From Anagrus nilaparvatae (Eukaryota > Arthropoda > Insecta > Hymenoptera > Mymaridae), in contig JAKSXM010000147.1 of assembly GCA_022575985.1 (NCBI GenBank), positions 21,548,001-21,612,000 of the forward strand: a stretch of 64,000 bases of DNA. The letters run 5' to 3'. Shown here one piece after another: positions 1 to 10,703 of this stretch (the stretch's first letter is position 1; each line of letters starts with the position of its first letter). The translations under genes were made by a program, and so were the position numbers. The notes under the pieces were generated by a model. It saw nothing but the letters and a program-made list of their open reading frames with translations, searched no databases and was not told the DNA's origin.

Positions 1-19
1 AGATTATAGAAGCAATTAC

Positions 20-405
20 ATTTTTAATATATTTTGGGGTTTAGTATGTGAGTATGCAGAATCCGAATCTGCTATCTAAATTTTTAAATTCTAATTTTTG
101 GCCTAGAAATGCACATAAACCATCCAATTTTCGAGAAAATATTCCGAATCTCCTGCATTACAAAATATATTACATTCCATGTATATTTTGAGGTTTTCGA
201 GTAAGCAGAATCTGAATCTGCTATCTAAATTTTAAAATTCTAATTTTTGGCCTAGAAATGCACATAAACCGGCCAATTTTTGAGAAAATATTCCGAATCT
301 CCTGCATTACAGAATATATTACATTCTATGTATATTTTAAGGTTTTCGAGTAGACAGAATCCCGAATCTGCGAACTCAATTTTTAAATTCGAACTTTTGG
401 CAAAG
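20..405. repeat. Tandem repeat, unit about 148 bp, 2-3 copies
   Basis: Three diverged copies of one AT-rich unit. The landmark GAGTATGCAGAATCCGAAT recurs near 51, 200 and 347, and blocks such as GGCCTAGAAATGCACATAAA recur with it. There is no coding content. The array may continue left of the window. Confidence 0.85.
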
Positions 406-424
406 AAATTGAACCTAAGCAAGT

Positions 425-1590
425 AGGATATAATAATTTAACAACACGTCAAGCCTTACAATAGCATAATCTATGGAAGTAGGCTAAAATAAAAAAACGA
501 TTCTATATAAGAAAAAACGATAACTCAAGTCTTAAACTAACACAACCTGAGGAAGTGGTTTATCATAAAATTCGGCACATCAAGCATTACACTAATATAG
601 CCCAATGAATTGGTCTATAATAAGTTGTTCTTTTTATATATCCTTTTTTTAAGCTAAGTGCTAGAATACAGCGCGTAGTTTTGTTTTCTAATGTACCATT
701 TCCTGAGGTTATGTTGATGTAACGCTTGTATGGATGTCAAATTTTTGTCTTAAACTTTTCCGTTCAAAAAATACAAAAAATACCTATATTTTTATTATTT
801 TTGAACGTAATACCTAATTCTTTTCAATGAAAGTTAAAATTTTAGAAAAACGGTTTGAATAGATTTCTTGGATCTGATACCTAATGATTTAAAAAATTAT
901 GTCTCCAAATTTTACGTTGTGTTGGTGTATGACTTGACTTGTAGCTTTTTTATTATAGTCTACTTCCTTAGGTTACACTAGTGTAAGGCTTGACCTGTCG
1001 TTTTTTTATTGTAACCTACTTCCTTAGGTTACACTAGTGTAAAGCTTGACCTGTCGTTACTTTATATATCCTACTTCTTTAGGTTATGTTAGTGTACGAC
1101 TTGACGTATCGTTTTTTTATATTATAGGTGATTGGTCCATATCTGACAAAACCGGATATAATATTAGTATTAGGTGGCCCTAAGAACATATAATTAAGGA
1201 AAATTCTAAATAAACTGTTGGAAGTTACCAAAAGTTACCTATTGTGGATAAACGCAACATTTTATCGTTAATTAACCATCTGATTATAGCTATTCCCTTT
1301 TTCTCTTTTCTTTTACCCGTTCGAATCCCCACTACTAGGTGAGCCTGCCGCGCATAAAACAGATGGAATTGTTTGGAATTGTCGAGAATCAGAATTGTTT
1401 GAAATTGTTTAGAATTGGAATTGCCGTGGGATTGTGACACAGTACTGAGTGGAGAACCCATTGGTTATGTGGGTGTAAAGCTTGACGTGTCGTTTTTTAT
1501 TACATATCACTGCCTTAGGTTATGTGGTTTTAAGGCCTGATGTGTCGTATTTTATTATAGACCCATGCCTTAGGTTACGTGGATATAAAT
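425..1590. repeat. Foldback-type element with about 56-bp tandem units in opposed arms
   Basis: A unit with CTTAGGTTACACTAGTGTAA and GCTTGACCTGTCG repeats directly near 967, 1023, 1077, 1465, 1515 and 1570. The same unit occurs in reverse complement between 425 and 640 (landmarks ACGTCAAGCCTTAC and GGAAGTAGG). Between the arms, 720-905 resembles the family R unit described at 43530. The stretch 1130-1460 interrupts the right arm and shows nothing recognisable. Confidence 0.6.
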
Positions 1591-1822
1591 TAAACTTGAA
1601 TTGGAATTCAATTGTTTGCCATTAAAATCGGCAAATTTGCATACTCGAAAACACCACATGATATACAGAAAAGAATTTCTCTAATAATCTTAGTGATTTG
1701 GCGGATTTTCTCGAAAATTGGCCAATTTTATTCCACGTATCCGATAAGATGTATAGAAAATAAATTCTTTTATAATTTTGGAGATTCGGTAGATTTACTC
1801 GAAAATTGACAAATTTTTTGTC

Positions 1823-2416
1823 TTGATACCAAAGAGTGCAAACAAAAACGAGTTTGCAGACATAGTAATTGATGGTAGAGGTAATTTATTACTAAAAAAT
1901 AAAACTATAAAGGGGAATGAAATTAAACTCACAAATGTAATTGCAGCTAAAAATATTTCAGAAAACTTACTATCATTACGGAAGCTAGTGGACGCAGGCT
2001 TTAGCATCTATCTAGATGATAAAGTATTCAGAGTTTACGATAAAGAAAATAAAAAAACAATTTTTGAGGTCTTATATGAAAAACCAAACTGGGTCGTTAG
2101 GTTCGAGGTTGATAAAATAATTGATAAAGACAATTGTATAGTACGTGAACGAGATAACTGCAGGGCCTTTATCGCAAACGATTATGAGTTCCTTGAGCAA
2201 TCGCAGAATAATTCTGAGGATCAAATTTTGTCTATTTCGGAGGAAGATTCTGCAATTGGGAGGGAGAAGAGTCCGGAACTCATTAATAATAATATGTCTG
2301 CAAAAAATGAGGATATTTTAGTATCACATAAAATAATTAATATTGATTGCCTAAAAGAACTCTATTGTTTAAATGGAATTGAATTAGAAAATATTCCAGA
2401 AAACGTTTTGAGTTAG
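1823..2416 (+). pseudogene. Copia polyprotein fragment: region after the protease
   Basis: An open frame of about 197 residues. NISENLLSLRKLVDAGFSI matches the stretch of Copia polyproteins between the protease and the GAG-pre-integrase domain (typical form: 'NLLSVxKLxxxG'). The active-site part of the protease is not seen upstream, so the element is truncated or too diverged there. The residues from about 115 onward are acidic and Asn-rich, like a linker. The frame ends at a stop just before the pre-integrase segment. Confidence 0.75.
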
Positions 2417-2816
2417 CAAAAGAGCAAAGTGAAGGTATGCTATGGCATGCCAGATTAGGCTACGCATCGTTGTTTTATTTGAAACAATTACAAAAGAAAT
2501 AAAATGTTTTAGAAAAAGTTACGTTCGATGAATCAATAAAAGATTGCGAATTGTTTATATTGTCTAAGATAGAAAACGTTCCATTTAAAAATTGTAGATC
2601 CAGAGCAGATAGGCCACTTCAAAGAATACACTCTGATTTAATGGGTCCAATAAAGCCAATTTCCTGGCCAGGACAAAGAAAATATATTATAATATTCATA
2701 GACGATTATTCACGACATGCTAAAAAATATAATAATTGTATAAAATCTAAAGAGGCGGCCGGTATTGCATTTGAAAAATATATAATCTCTGCTAGAAACC
2801 TCCTAGGGGTTAATGC
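2417..2816 (+). pseudogene. Copia GAG-pre-integrase and start of integrase core
   Basis: LWHARLGYAS at about 2440 is the GAG-pre-integrase signature. After a stop, RADRPLQRIHSDLMGPIK and the IIFIDDYSRHAK stretch give the first integrase catalytic Asp region. The frame runs to GVNA at 2816, where a 518-bp insertion begins. It resumes in the same frame at 3335 if that insertion and one target copy are removed. Confidence 0.85.
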
Positions 2817-3334
2817 GTGAAAAGTATTGGCTAATTGATTCATTGATAATTGGCGTGTTCAGGATAATAAGGCGACGATAAATATTAACACTTTGTATAA
2901 CTGGTAAAATGTAATTTATTGAAAAATAGTAATGATACTGTTTATTGACGCTACCTCTCTCACATAATTTCATAAGTTAACGAGACATTACACAAATATA
3001 TTAACATGAATGATTGATAATGATTAAATAGAATTAAATGTGAAATTCACCAAATAATTGGGAAGGATACGTTAACTTGATAAATAGTATTATAAAAACA
3101 CATAATTAAACTTTTGACAATTATAAACAATTAATTAAAGACAATTAATAACAACGATGTTTAATGTGTTCCTCTTGTCGCAAGACTGGCTTTGGTCAGC
3201 GAAGGGGCGGTAAAACACGCCAGTTTATGCGCGCGATTATTTACATAAGATGTCAAAATAACAAATTACGCGTGCTTGACCATTGTCGATCTTGAGACAC
3301 GAGAACCGCGAGAGACAAATATTCTATTTTAAAC
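2817..3334. mobile_element. 518-bp insertion in Copia integrase, possible solo LTR
   Basis: The host pentamer AATGC is present at both edges (2812-2816 and 3335-3339). Dropping one copy restores the integrase frame (VNA then KICYIRTDRG). A 5-bp duplication and a non-coding insert of about 0.5 kb fit a solo LTR. The ends (GTGAAAAG and TTTTAAAC) are not the usual TG...CA, so the class is uncertain. Confidence 0.65.
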
Positions 3335-3339
3335 AATGC

Positions 3340-3960
3340 CAAAATATGCTATATAAGAACAGATAGAGGCACTGAGTACATAGGTGTTAATTTTTTAGAA
3401 GTCATGCAAAGGGAGAAAATTGAATTAGATTCAGAGATACCATATACTCCACAACTAAATGGTATAGCCGAGAGATTCAATAGAACTCTCCAAAATAAGG
3501 TTAGATCACTTATGTGTGATTTTGGCCTGCCTTCGAATATGTGGGAATTGGCCTTAACTGCAGCAGTCTATGAATACAATGTTTCCCCTCACAAGTCCAT
3601 TAAGTACGAAGTGCCATTATTAAGATATCCCCCAATTCAAATTGTCATATAGATCAATTTAGGAGATTTGGCTGTACTGCTTACGTTAAGCTACCAAAAA
3701 CTGAAATGAAATTCAGTAACGTGGCCATGAAAACTGTTATAGTTGGCCATACGTCCACTGGGTATATCCTATGGCATTCAAGTACAAGAATATTCTTAGA
3801 ATCGAGGCATGTTAGATTTTTGGAAAAGTTTGTGTATAAAAATGTTTTCAAGAACCAAAATGTAAATGCTGAAAACTCTATTCCATTTCTACTGAAAACT
3901 CTCTTCCACTCTATTTACAGTCCTGGATGGATCCGCAGACCAAAAAGACGTCACAGATAA
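3340..3960 (+). pseudogene. Copia integrase: core second half and C-terminal region
   Basis: IRTDRGTEY supplies the second catalytic Asp. PQLNGIAERFNRTLQNKVRS supplies the Glu region, followed by WELALTAAVYEYNVSPHKS. A frame change near 3650 leads into FRRFGCTAYVKLPKTEMKFS and GHTSTGYILWHSSTRIFLES, the usual region after the core. The downstream linker is basic and rich in Lys, Arg and Glu. All three catalytic positions are visible, but the frame is broken. Confidence 0.85.
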
Positions 3961-4194
3961 TTTAAAGAAAAATAAGGCAGAACCTAGAAAAAGAGGTAGA
4001 CCGAAAAAAACCGATTCGGAATCAGAAAAGAAAAACGCAGAGACAGATGCAGAAAAGGGATCTGAAAACCAAGATAACCAGGAGCAAAAGTAGAAAAATT
4101 ACAGATACTAGTTATGCACGTCTTGTAAAAGCTCCAGAAAATTTAAAAGTATTAGAAAAGAGATTAGAAGAGGAATTAGCGCACGTTTTAGTAG

Positions 4195-4670
4195 CTTAAT
4201 GAAATATATATGGAAATTTCAGATGGGCTAGTAATCTCTGAAAAGGTGAAAACATCTAAAGTCTGTAAACTTAAACGAGCTCTATATGTCTTAAAAGTTA
4301 GTTCAAAGAAATGGTATAAGCTATTTTTAAGAGGAAGCAAGAAAATTAGGACTGGAAAATGACCTACATAACCCATGTCTATATACTTGGAGACATAATG
4401 GAAAACTAGCTTTAATATTATTATATGTAGACGATATGTTAATAGCCAGCAACGATCCTGAGAAGTTAAAGGTAATAAAAACTCACTTAAGTAATGCTTT
4501 TCAAATGAAAGATTTAGGAGAGCCTAAGAACTTCTTCGGCATGACAATTAAAAGAGAAAGATCAGAAAGAAGTATTGTTATACATCAGGCTCCATACATA
4601 GAAAATGTGTTAGAACGATATCTGCTCACGAAAAGATACACCTATGGTGACCAGGCAAGTGAAAAATAAA
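4195..4670 (+). pseudogene. Copia reverse transcriptase fragment
   Basis: CKLKRALYVLKVSSKKWYKL is the Copia RT motif (usually 'KALYGLKQAPRxWY'). After a frameshift, LILLYVDDMLIAS contains the catalytic YVDD box at about 4425-4440. FQMKDLGEPKNFFGMTIKR and the following tyrosine-rich segment match the thumb/connection region. The N-terminal half of the RT domain is missing between about 3960 and 4195, so this is an internal deletion. Confidence 0.88.
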
Positions 4671-5276
4671 AACAAAAAGATTAAATTAGATTCAGAAAAC
4701 TTAGAAAAAAATAAAGAATTTGAAAAACATCTATATAGGGAGGCTATAGGTAGCTTAATGTACTTAACCAATGCTACGAGACCAGATATAGCCTATGCGG
4801 TTAACTTCTTAGTTAGAATGCAATATTACCCAACAGAAGAGGATTGGAACGATGTAAAAAGAGTTTTTAGATATTTAAGGGCTACTACGTATTTAGGCAT
4901 CAAATTCAAATCCAACGCAGAAAATCTAGAAGCACTTACAGATTCTAGCTACAGAGATTGTCCCAAGTCTGAGTCTACCGGAGGATACTTAATTAGGCTA
5001 TACGGAGATGTTGTTGCTTGGAGGAGCCGTAAGCAACCGAATGTATCGTTGTCAACATGTGAAGCAGAGTGTTTAGTCATGATTGATGCAAGTCGAGAAA
5101 TGATTTCATTAGATAAATCCGTAAGATATATAATTGGAAAAACCACGTTTTCAGGAATTATATGGTGCGATAACCGGTCAGCAAAAGAGTGTACTGAGAT
5201 GGATGGTAGATATAAACTTAAACATTTGGACCAAAGTATTAGAGATATAGAGAAGGAGTTACAAGAAAGAAAATAA
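4644..5276 (+). pseudogene. Copia RNase H domain, C-terminal end of polyprotein
   Basis: YREAIGSLMYLTNATRPDIA is the classical Copia signature. LEALTDSSYRDCPKSESTGG carries the first RNase H Asp region (usually DADWA; here DSSYR). WRSRKQPNVSLSTCEAECL carries the Glu box, and WCDNRSAKECT the next Asp. The frame ends at a stop after ELQERK. It overlaps the preceding RT frame by about 27 bp in another frame, so a frameshift separates the two. Confidence 0.9.
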
Positions 5277-5639
5277 ACTGGAGAAAGAAAATCTATGCCA
5301 GAAACCCACGGAGATTTTGTTAAAAGGTTCGTAGACGAATGAAAAGGCAAAGTAATTTGGATACCAACAGAAGAAAACAGAGGGAAAGTTTTCATCTCGG
5401 AATAATTTGCAAATTTCAGGGCCATCAAAAATAACCTCTTTATTTTTGCTTTAATTACTTTACTTATTGATAAAAAGGCAATTTTTTCAATAAATACTAG
5501 AAATTTTTTTCTTTGGGAGGTTTTTGAGAATTGAGGGTGATAGGTGAGAAATTAAAATTTGTTGTGTGATTAGAAGTATTAGATTAACTCTAAAAAACGT
5601 AGGATAAAATACTTCATTCAGAAAAAAAAGAGGAAAAAA

Positions 5640-6164
5640 GAAGCTAAGCGAGGGCAAGATGAAAACAATAAGCTTTCTGCAGCCACGAAAAAGAAGACAA
5701 TCGAGAGAGCCACACGTGCTAGGATCAGAACGGATGCTGCTGAGTTTATGGCAGAGCATAAGCAGGTTAAGAAAAGCCTGAGACTGGCTGTTAGGAGAAG
5801 CAAGAGAGCATGCAAGATAGCTTTGTGTAATGAGGTGAACAATGGGGTCTTGGTTACAAAATAGTCACCAAGAGAATTAGAGCTCTTTCCGCAAGTGGCA
5901 TTATGAACGAAGAGGAGGTTGGCCGTATAGTTGACGGACTTTTTCCTACCCACCCTGAGAGGGGGAAAGAGGATGACTTAGAGGAGTTTGACGAGGAGGA
6001 TATCCCCGAATTCACCGTGGAGGAGCTTGTAACAGCAGTAGACTCGCTCGAAAACGGAAAGGCACCTTGGCCTGATGGAATAACCACTGAGATTCTGAAG
6101 ATAGCCGTACACGAGTTTCCACAGCTTATTCTGTGCATGTACAATACCTGTGCACGAGCGGGCG
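5640..6164 (+). pseudogene. R1-like ORF2: region before and start of RT
   Basis: The segment is a Lys/Arg-rich stretch, then MNEEEVGRIVDGLFPTHPER, EFTVEELVTAVDSLENGKAP and WPDGITTEILKIAVHEFP. The last match the first RT motif of R1/I-type LINEs, with Trp in place of the usual Gly in 'GKAPGPDGI'. A frameshift lies near 5860. The frame stops at 6164 where a foldback element has inserted. Joining across it gives the expected ARAGVFSKLWKRARL. Confidence 0.85.
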
Positions 6165-7065
6165 CACAGTGTAGTAATAAAAAAATAAGTGGCCAAAAAT
6201 CGGCTTCAACGCAATTTCTGATGAAAAAAAATTCTGCTGGATGGAAAATGACCGTTTTTGTGTATACTAAATGATAGGCTACCGAGATCAAAAAAATTTT
6301 TTTATATTTCTATTTTTTTTAGCTGCTGAATGAAAAAAAAAAATTATTTTTACCATAAAAAGGTAATTTTTATAGTTTTAAAATGAAAAAAAAAATTTTT
6401 AGGTACAGCTCTGTATTAAAATATGTACATAAATGATAAATAAACCTAAAAAAAGTGTATTAAGTAAAAGTGTATTATTATACATGGTTGTATGCAGTGT
6501 AAAGAAGTGTTAGTCAACATTTGCAATTTAGTCAAAAAATTAAAAAAAAAATAAAAAATTTGATTTTTCTATTTTTACCTATATTTTAAACTTAAATAAA
6601 GTATTTTTTTAATCTTTTTATATAATTTATATTTTTTATACACTATTTAAGTTTCAAATCAAAATTTAAAATCAAATTTTTCATTTTTTTTTAAATTTTT
6701 TGACTAAATTGCAAATGTTGACTAACACATCATTATACTGCATACAACCATGTATAATTATACTAATACACTTTTTTTAGGTTTATTTATCATTTAAGTA
6801 CATATTTTAATACAGAACTGTACCTAAAAATTTTTTTTTTTCAATTTAAAACTATAAATATTTTACCTTTTTATGGTAAAAATTAGATTTTTTTTTTCAT
6901 TCAGCAGCTAAAAAAAATAAAAATATAAAAAATTTTTTTTGATCTCGGTAGCTTATCATTTAGTATACACAAAAACAGTCATTTTCCATCCAGCAGAATT
7001 TTTTTTCATAAGAAATTGCGTTGAAGCCGATTTTGGGCCACTTTTTTTTTTTTTACTACACTGTG
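6165..7065. mobile_element. Transib-like foldback MITE with CACAGTG ends
   Basis: A 901-bp near-perfect palindrome centred near 6615. It begins CACAGTGTAGTA and ends TACTACACTGTG. It sits in the LINE RT between GGGCG (6160-6164) and GGACG (7066-7070), a GC-rich 5-bp target duplication with one mismatch. Deleting the insert and one GGGCG restores the LINE protein motif. Transib elements have 5-bp GC-rich duplications and termini like the RAG heptamer CACAGTG. No coding region is present, so the element is non-autonomous. Confidence 0.78.
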
Positions 7066-7070
7066 GGACG

Positions 7071-7901
7071 TCTTCAGCAAACTCTGGAAAAGAGCCAGAC
7101 TAGTCCTAATCAGCAAGGGTAAAGGGGACCCTAGACTGCCAAACTATTGGCGTCCTCTAGGATTGGTAGACACAGTTGAGAAAAATTACGAAAAAATGCT
7201 GCAACCACGGATACTGAGGGCTGTAGAAACTGCAGGAGACCTTTCTCCCCGACAATACGGGTTCCGCCGAGGGAAGTCAACTATCGATGCCATAAACAGC
7301 ATCACCCTTGTCATTAAGAATGAACATAAAGGCAATCACTACGCTAGAAATATCACGCTACTAGTGACCTTAGATCTAAAGAATGCTTTTAATTCAGCAA
7401 GGTGGAGTGATTTTATGGAGGGGCTAAGGAACTTCCAGGTACCAAAATATCGGCGAAGAATCATCAGCAGTTACCTGAGCGATAGAGAAATAATATTTGA
7501 AACTGCGCAAGGAACAAGATTGAGGTTTATAACTGCAGGAGCAGTCTAAGGATCGGACCTCGGGCCGGATCTATGGAACATCATGTACGACCAGCTACTT
7601 CGGCTCCCAATGCCGGAGGATACATTTACCGTCGGGTATGCTGACGATCTGGTTATAGTTATCCAGGCAAAAGATGTACAAACTGCCGAGGAGAAACTGA
7701 ACCAGGCAATGCACGGGTCAACTACTGGATGGAAGACCACGGTCTAAATCTTGCGACGGCGAAAACTGAGATTGTCCTATTCACCCGTAAACATATTGAG
7801 ACCATCATCCCAATATGTATTGGGGAGGATAGGATAGAAACGAAGGATTACTTAAAGTACTTGGGAGTGCTGCTGGACACGAAGCTGACGTTTAAGGTAC
7901 T
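7071..7901 (+). pseudogene. R1-like ORF2: RT catalytic core
   Basis: The segment carries SKLWKRARLVLISKGKGDPR, LPNYWRPLGLVDTVEKNYEK, the QYGFRRGKSTIDAI motif, LLVTLDLKNAFNSARW (first catalytic Asp) and, after a frameshift, TVGYADDLVIVIQAKD with the YADD box near 7640. KYLGVLLDTKLTFK at about 7860 is the end of the palm/thumb. There are stops at about 7549 and near 7735. The LINE reading is cut at about 7901 by the next insertion, and about 80-90 residues are missing before it resumes. Confidence 0.9.
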
Positions 7902-7905
7902 TTAA

Positions 7906-9334
7906 GGTATTTTAACAATATTTTAAATAAGAGTTATTAATAACAATTTAAGCAGATTATAATAGGTTTTTTGGCTCGCTAATCACGAATTTGAGGGTCC
8001 CAAGTGTGTAAAATTGATTAAGCACCCTTAAATTTGCAAATCAACCCTTATTTTTGCAAACTTTATATCCAAGCCTTTTCAATCGGCAGGATCATGATTT
8101 TAGAGGTTTTTGGGGTCGTTAATTACGAATTTTGGGGTTTCAACATCATAAAATTGATTAAGCACTCTTAAATGAGCAAATCAACCCTTATTTTTGCAAA
8201 CTTTATATCCAAGCCTTTTTAATCGGCAGAATCGTGATTTTATAGGTTTTAGGGGTCGTTAATTACGAATTTGGGGGTTTCAATATCATAAAATTGATTA
8301 AACACCCTTAAATTTGCAAATCAACCCTTATTTTTGCAAACTTTATATTCAAGCCTTTTCAAACGACCGGATAATGTTTTCATAGGTTTTTGGGGTCGTT
8401 GGCTATGATTTTGTGGCATCCAAGGCTTAAGAGTAATTTAAACGACCCTTAATTTGTAAATTTACCTTTATTTTTGCAAAAATATCAATATAAGCCTTTC
8501 ACATTTCATAACTACTGAGGACTGAAAGATTGCCACCTTTGCATTCTTTTCGGGAAGCTATTTAAATCAAATATTAAATTAAATATATAAACAGAATGTA
8601 AATGTTACTGCAATTAATAAATAAAAATTTTAAAGTTGCTATTACTATATTATATTTACTTTTTATTAATATTTTTTAAGTTTGGTACCCCAAATTCACA
8701 GCCATCAACTCAAAAAGAGTATGAAAGAAAGTTTTTTCCGTTTGAAAAAGATTGTATACATAATTTTGAAAAAAAAAGGGTGAATTTGCAAATTTAAGGG
8801 TGTTAAACCAACTTAATGAAGTTAAAACCCCCAAATTCGTAATTCACGATCCCAAAAACCTATAATATCATGACCCTGCCGTTTGAAAAGGCTTGGATAT
8901 AAAGTTTATAAAAATAAGGGTTAATTTGCAAATATAAGGGTGTTTAATCAATTTTATGATGTTGAAACCTTTTAATTCGTAAATAACAACCCCAAAAACC
9001 TATGTAAACTTTATCTGGCCGTTTGAAAAGGCTTGAATATAAAGTTTGTAAAAATAAGGGTTGATTTGCAAATTTAAGGGAGTCTAATCAATTTTATGAT
9101 GTTGAAACCCCGAAATTTGTAATTAACAACCCCAAAAACCTATGAAAACATTATCCTGCCAATTGAAAAGGCTTGGATATAAAGTTTGCAAAAATAAGCG
9201 TTGATTTGCAAATTTAAGAGTGCTTAATCAAAACTTGGGACCCTCAAATTCGTTATTAGCGAGCCTAAAAACCTATTATAATCTGCTTAAATTGTTATTA
9301 ACAACTTCTGTTAAAAATATTGTTAAAATACCCC
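7906..9334. mobile_element. TTAA-flanked foldback with about 140-bp tandem units in both arms
   Basis: The left arm (7906 to about 8520) holds four direct copies of a unit with GGGGTCGTTAATTACGAATT and CAACCCTTATTTTTGCAAAC. The right arm (about 8790-9334) holds the same units inverted. Outer ends GGTATTTTAACAATATTTT and AATATTGTTAAAATACCCC are inverted, with TTAA at 7902-7905 and 9335-9338. The central 270 bp are not repeated. TTAA flanks suggest piggyBac-type mobilisation; the opposed tandem arms recall Foldback elements. Confidence 0.7.
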
Positions 9335-9338
9335 TTAA

Positions 9339-9475
9339 AAGGTTGAATTTGCAAATTTAAGGGTGTTCCGCCCTTAGACGGACTTCGGGACCCCGAAATT
9401 CGTGATCAGCGACCCAAAAAGCATATAGGGGAACAAACCTCGTTAGTGGGGAAAAAATCAACCGCAATCCCGTGA
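9339..9475. repeat. Stray unit of the GGGTCGCTGATCA repeat family
   Basis: This short piece contains AATTTAAGGGTG, GACCCCGAAATTCGTGATCA and GCGACCCAAAAAGC, related to the arms of 7906-9334 but not palindromic with them. It separates that foldback from the point where the LINE frame resumes. It may mark an earlier insertion that removed part of the LINE. Confidence 0.45.
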
Positions 9476-10187
9476 TTTGACTGGAGCTGGAAAGCGCAGG
9501 CTTCTTATGTCGGTTACCCACTCAATACTCCTGTATGGTGCAGAAGTATGGGCTGGTCGCATAAAGATGGTCAGCTATGCGTCTAAGCTTACGAGCGTCC
9601 AGAGGCAAGGAGCCCTGCGAATCACCTGTGCCTATCGCACAGTGTCCTTGGAGGCAGCTCTAGTTATCGCTGGGGTAATCCCTATAGATCTGCTGGCTCT
9701 TGAGAGACAGTATATCTATCTAAACAAAGAGAGGGAAGGCATTGACCGCGCAAAGGCTACTTCGCGCCAGATCAGCCTAAGCAAATGGCAAAAACGTTGG
9801 ACCGACTACACGGAGAGCAAATGGACCAAGAGATTGATAGGAGAGATATCACCTTGGATAAATAGAGGGCATGAGGACATTAATTATTTTTTGACCCAAT
9901 TCCTAAGTGGACATGGACTTTTTTGCTCCTAACTCTTTCGGATCCAGAAGATGAATAGTGCTGAATGTATATACTGTCCTGGCAAAGTCGACACGCCGGA
10001 ACACACATTCTTCAAATGCGATAGGGGGGCTGCTAAAAAGTTTCAATTAGAAGCTAATATCGGCCAAATCACACCTGAGAATGTGGTTGGCCTGATGCTT
10101 CGAAATGAAGAAGTATGGTCCAAAATCAGCCAGTATGTGGAGTACATACTCCGCACCAAAAAACCTGAAGTCCAAGGTATAGGCTAA
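9476..10187 (+). pseudogene. R1-like ORF2: C-terminal region with CCHC knuckle
   Basis: LTGAGKRRLLMSVTHSILLY, GAEVWAG, VQRQGALRITCAYRTVSLEA and IDLLALERQ are the conserved C-terminal motifs of R1-group ORF2. After a frameshift near 9930, CIYCPGKVDTPEHTFFKC gives the C-terminal zinc knuckle (C-x2-C, His, Cys). The frame ends at a stop after a Lys/Arg-containing tail. It is homologous to the LINE on the minus strand at 24060-25409. Confidence 0.9.
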
Positions 10188-10703
10188 TATTGAGACGTAC
10201 TGCAGTTTATCCAGATGACTGCAGGTATTGCACTAACATACAATCATTCCTGCACTTAATTTTAATACCGCAATCACTCAAAGATGGTAGGATAATAATT
10301 ATTTATTTATTTAATTATTTATATATTTATATATTTATTTATTACCTTCTCTTTTGACGATAATAGGAAATGACTTATATTTCAACTAACATATATATTA
10401 TTGAAGATGACAGCATAAAAAACGTAATTTTAATCAGATGGAACGACGGAGTCCAGAACCAGACTGGCGAGTCATTGGACGCAAGTCAAAAGATGGAGTT
10501 CACGACTAGAACTAAATGGCCTTGAACCTGTCCTGAAGTAATGTGAAAACGGTCCCAGGATAGGCTCGCATAAGGTAGGAAGGGAGTGGAGTTTTAGTAG
10601 GTAAAGGCTAACTAAGTCGAGTCCCACATAACTGTCAGTCCGGATGCTGAACAGTATGCGTAACGCATTTCTCCACTTCCTACGCAAAAAAAAAAAAAAA
10701 AAA
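10188..10703 (+). other. 3' UTR and poly(A) tail of the R1-like LINE
   Basis: Non-coding. Near its end are GAGTCCCACATAAC, CAGTATGCGTAACGCATT and CTCCACTTCCTACG, followed by about 19 A residues. The same order of blocks ends the other LINE copy (24060-25409, minus strand). A TTTA/TTAT-rich stretch at 10300-10345 is a low-complexity insert in the UTR. Confidence 0.75.

Larger units (their letters stand above)
1815..5420 (+). mobile_element. Decayed Ty1/Copia LTR retrotransposon
   Basis: Fragments of a Copia polyprotein follow in the order typical of the superfamily: protease/linker, GAG-pre-integrase, integrase core, integrase C-terminus, reverse transcriptase, RNase H. The reading frame is broken by several stops, frameshifts and a 518-bp insertion at 2817-3334. 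No convincing pair of LTRs was found, so both outer limits are approximate. Confidence 0.9.
5600..10703 (+). mobile_element. R1-like non-LTR retrotransposon (LINE), interrupted twice
   Basis: ORF2 pieces lie at 5640-6164, 7071-7901 and 9476-10187, followed by a 3' UTR and a poly(A) tract at 10685-10703. The 3' UTR shares GAGTCCCACATAAC and TATGCGTAA blocks with the second LINE copy at 24060-25409 (read on the minus strand), so both belong to one family. The endonuclease domain is absent, so the copy is 5'-truncated near 5600. Insertions at 6165-7065 and 7906-9334 came later. Confidence 0.88.

Noticed and set aside
4949..5428. 159-residue minus-strand frame
   Set aside because: Shadow of the Copia RNase H frame on the other strand; no motif of its own.
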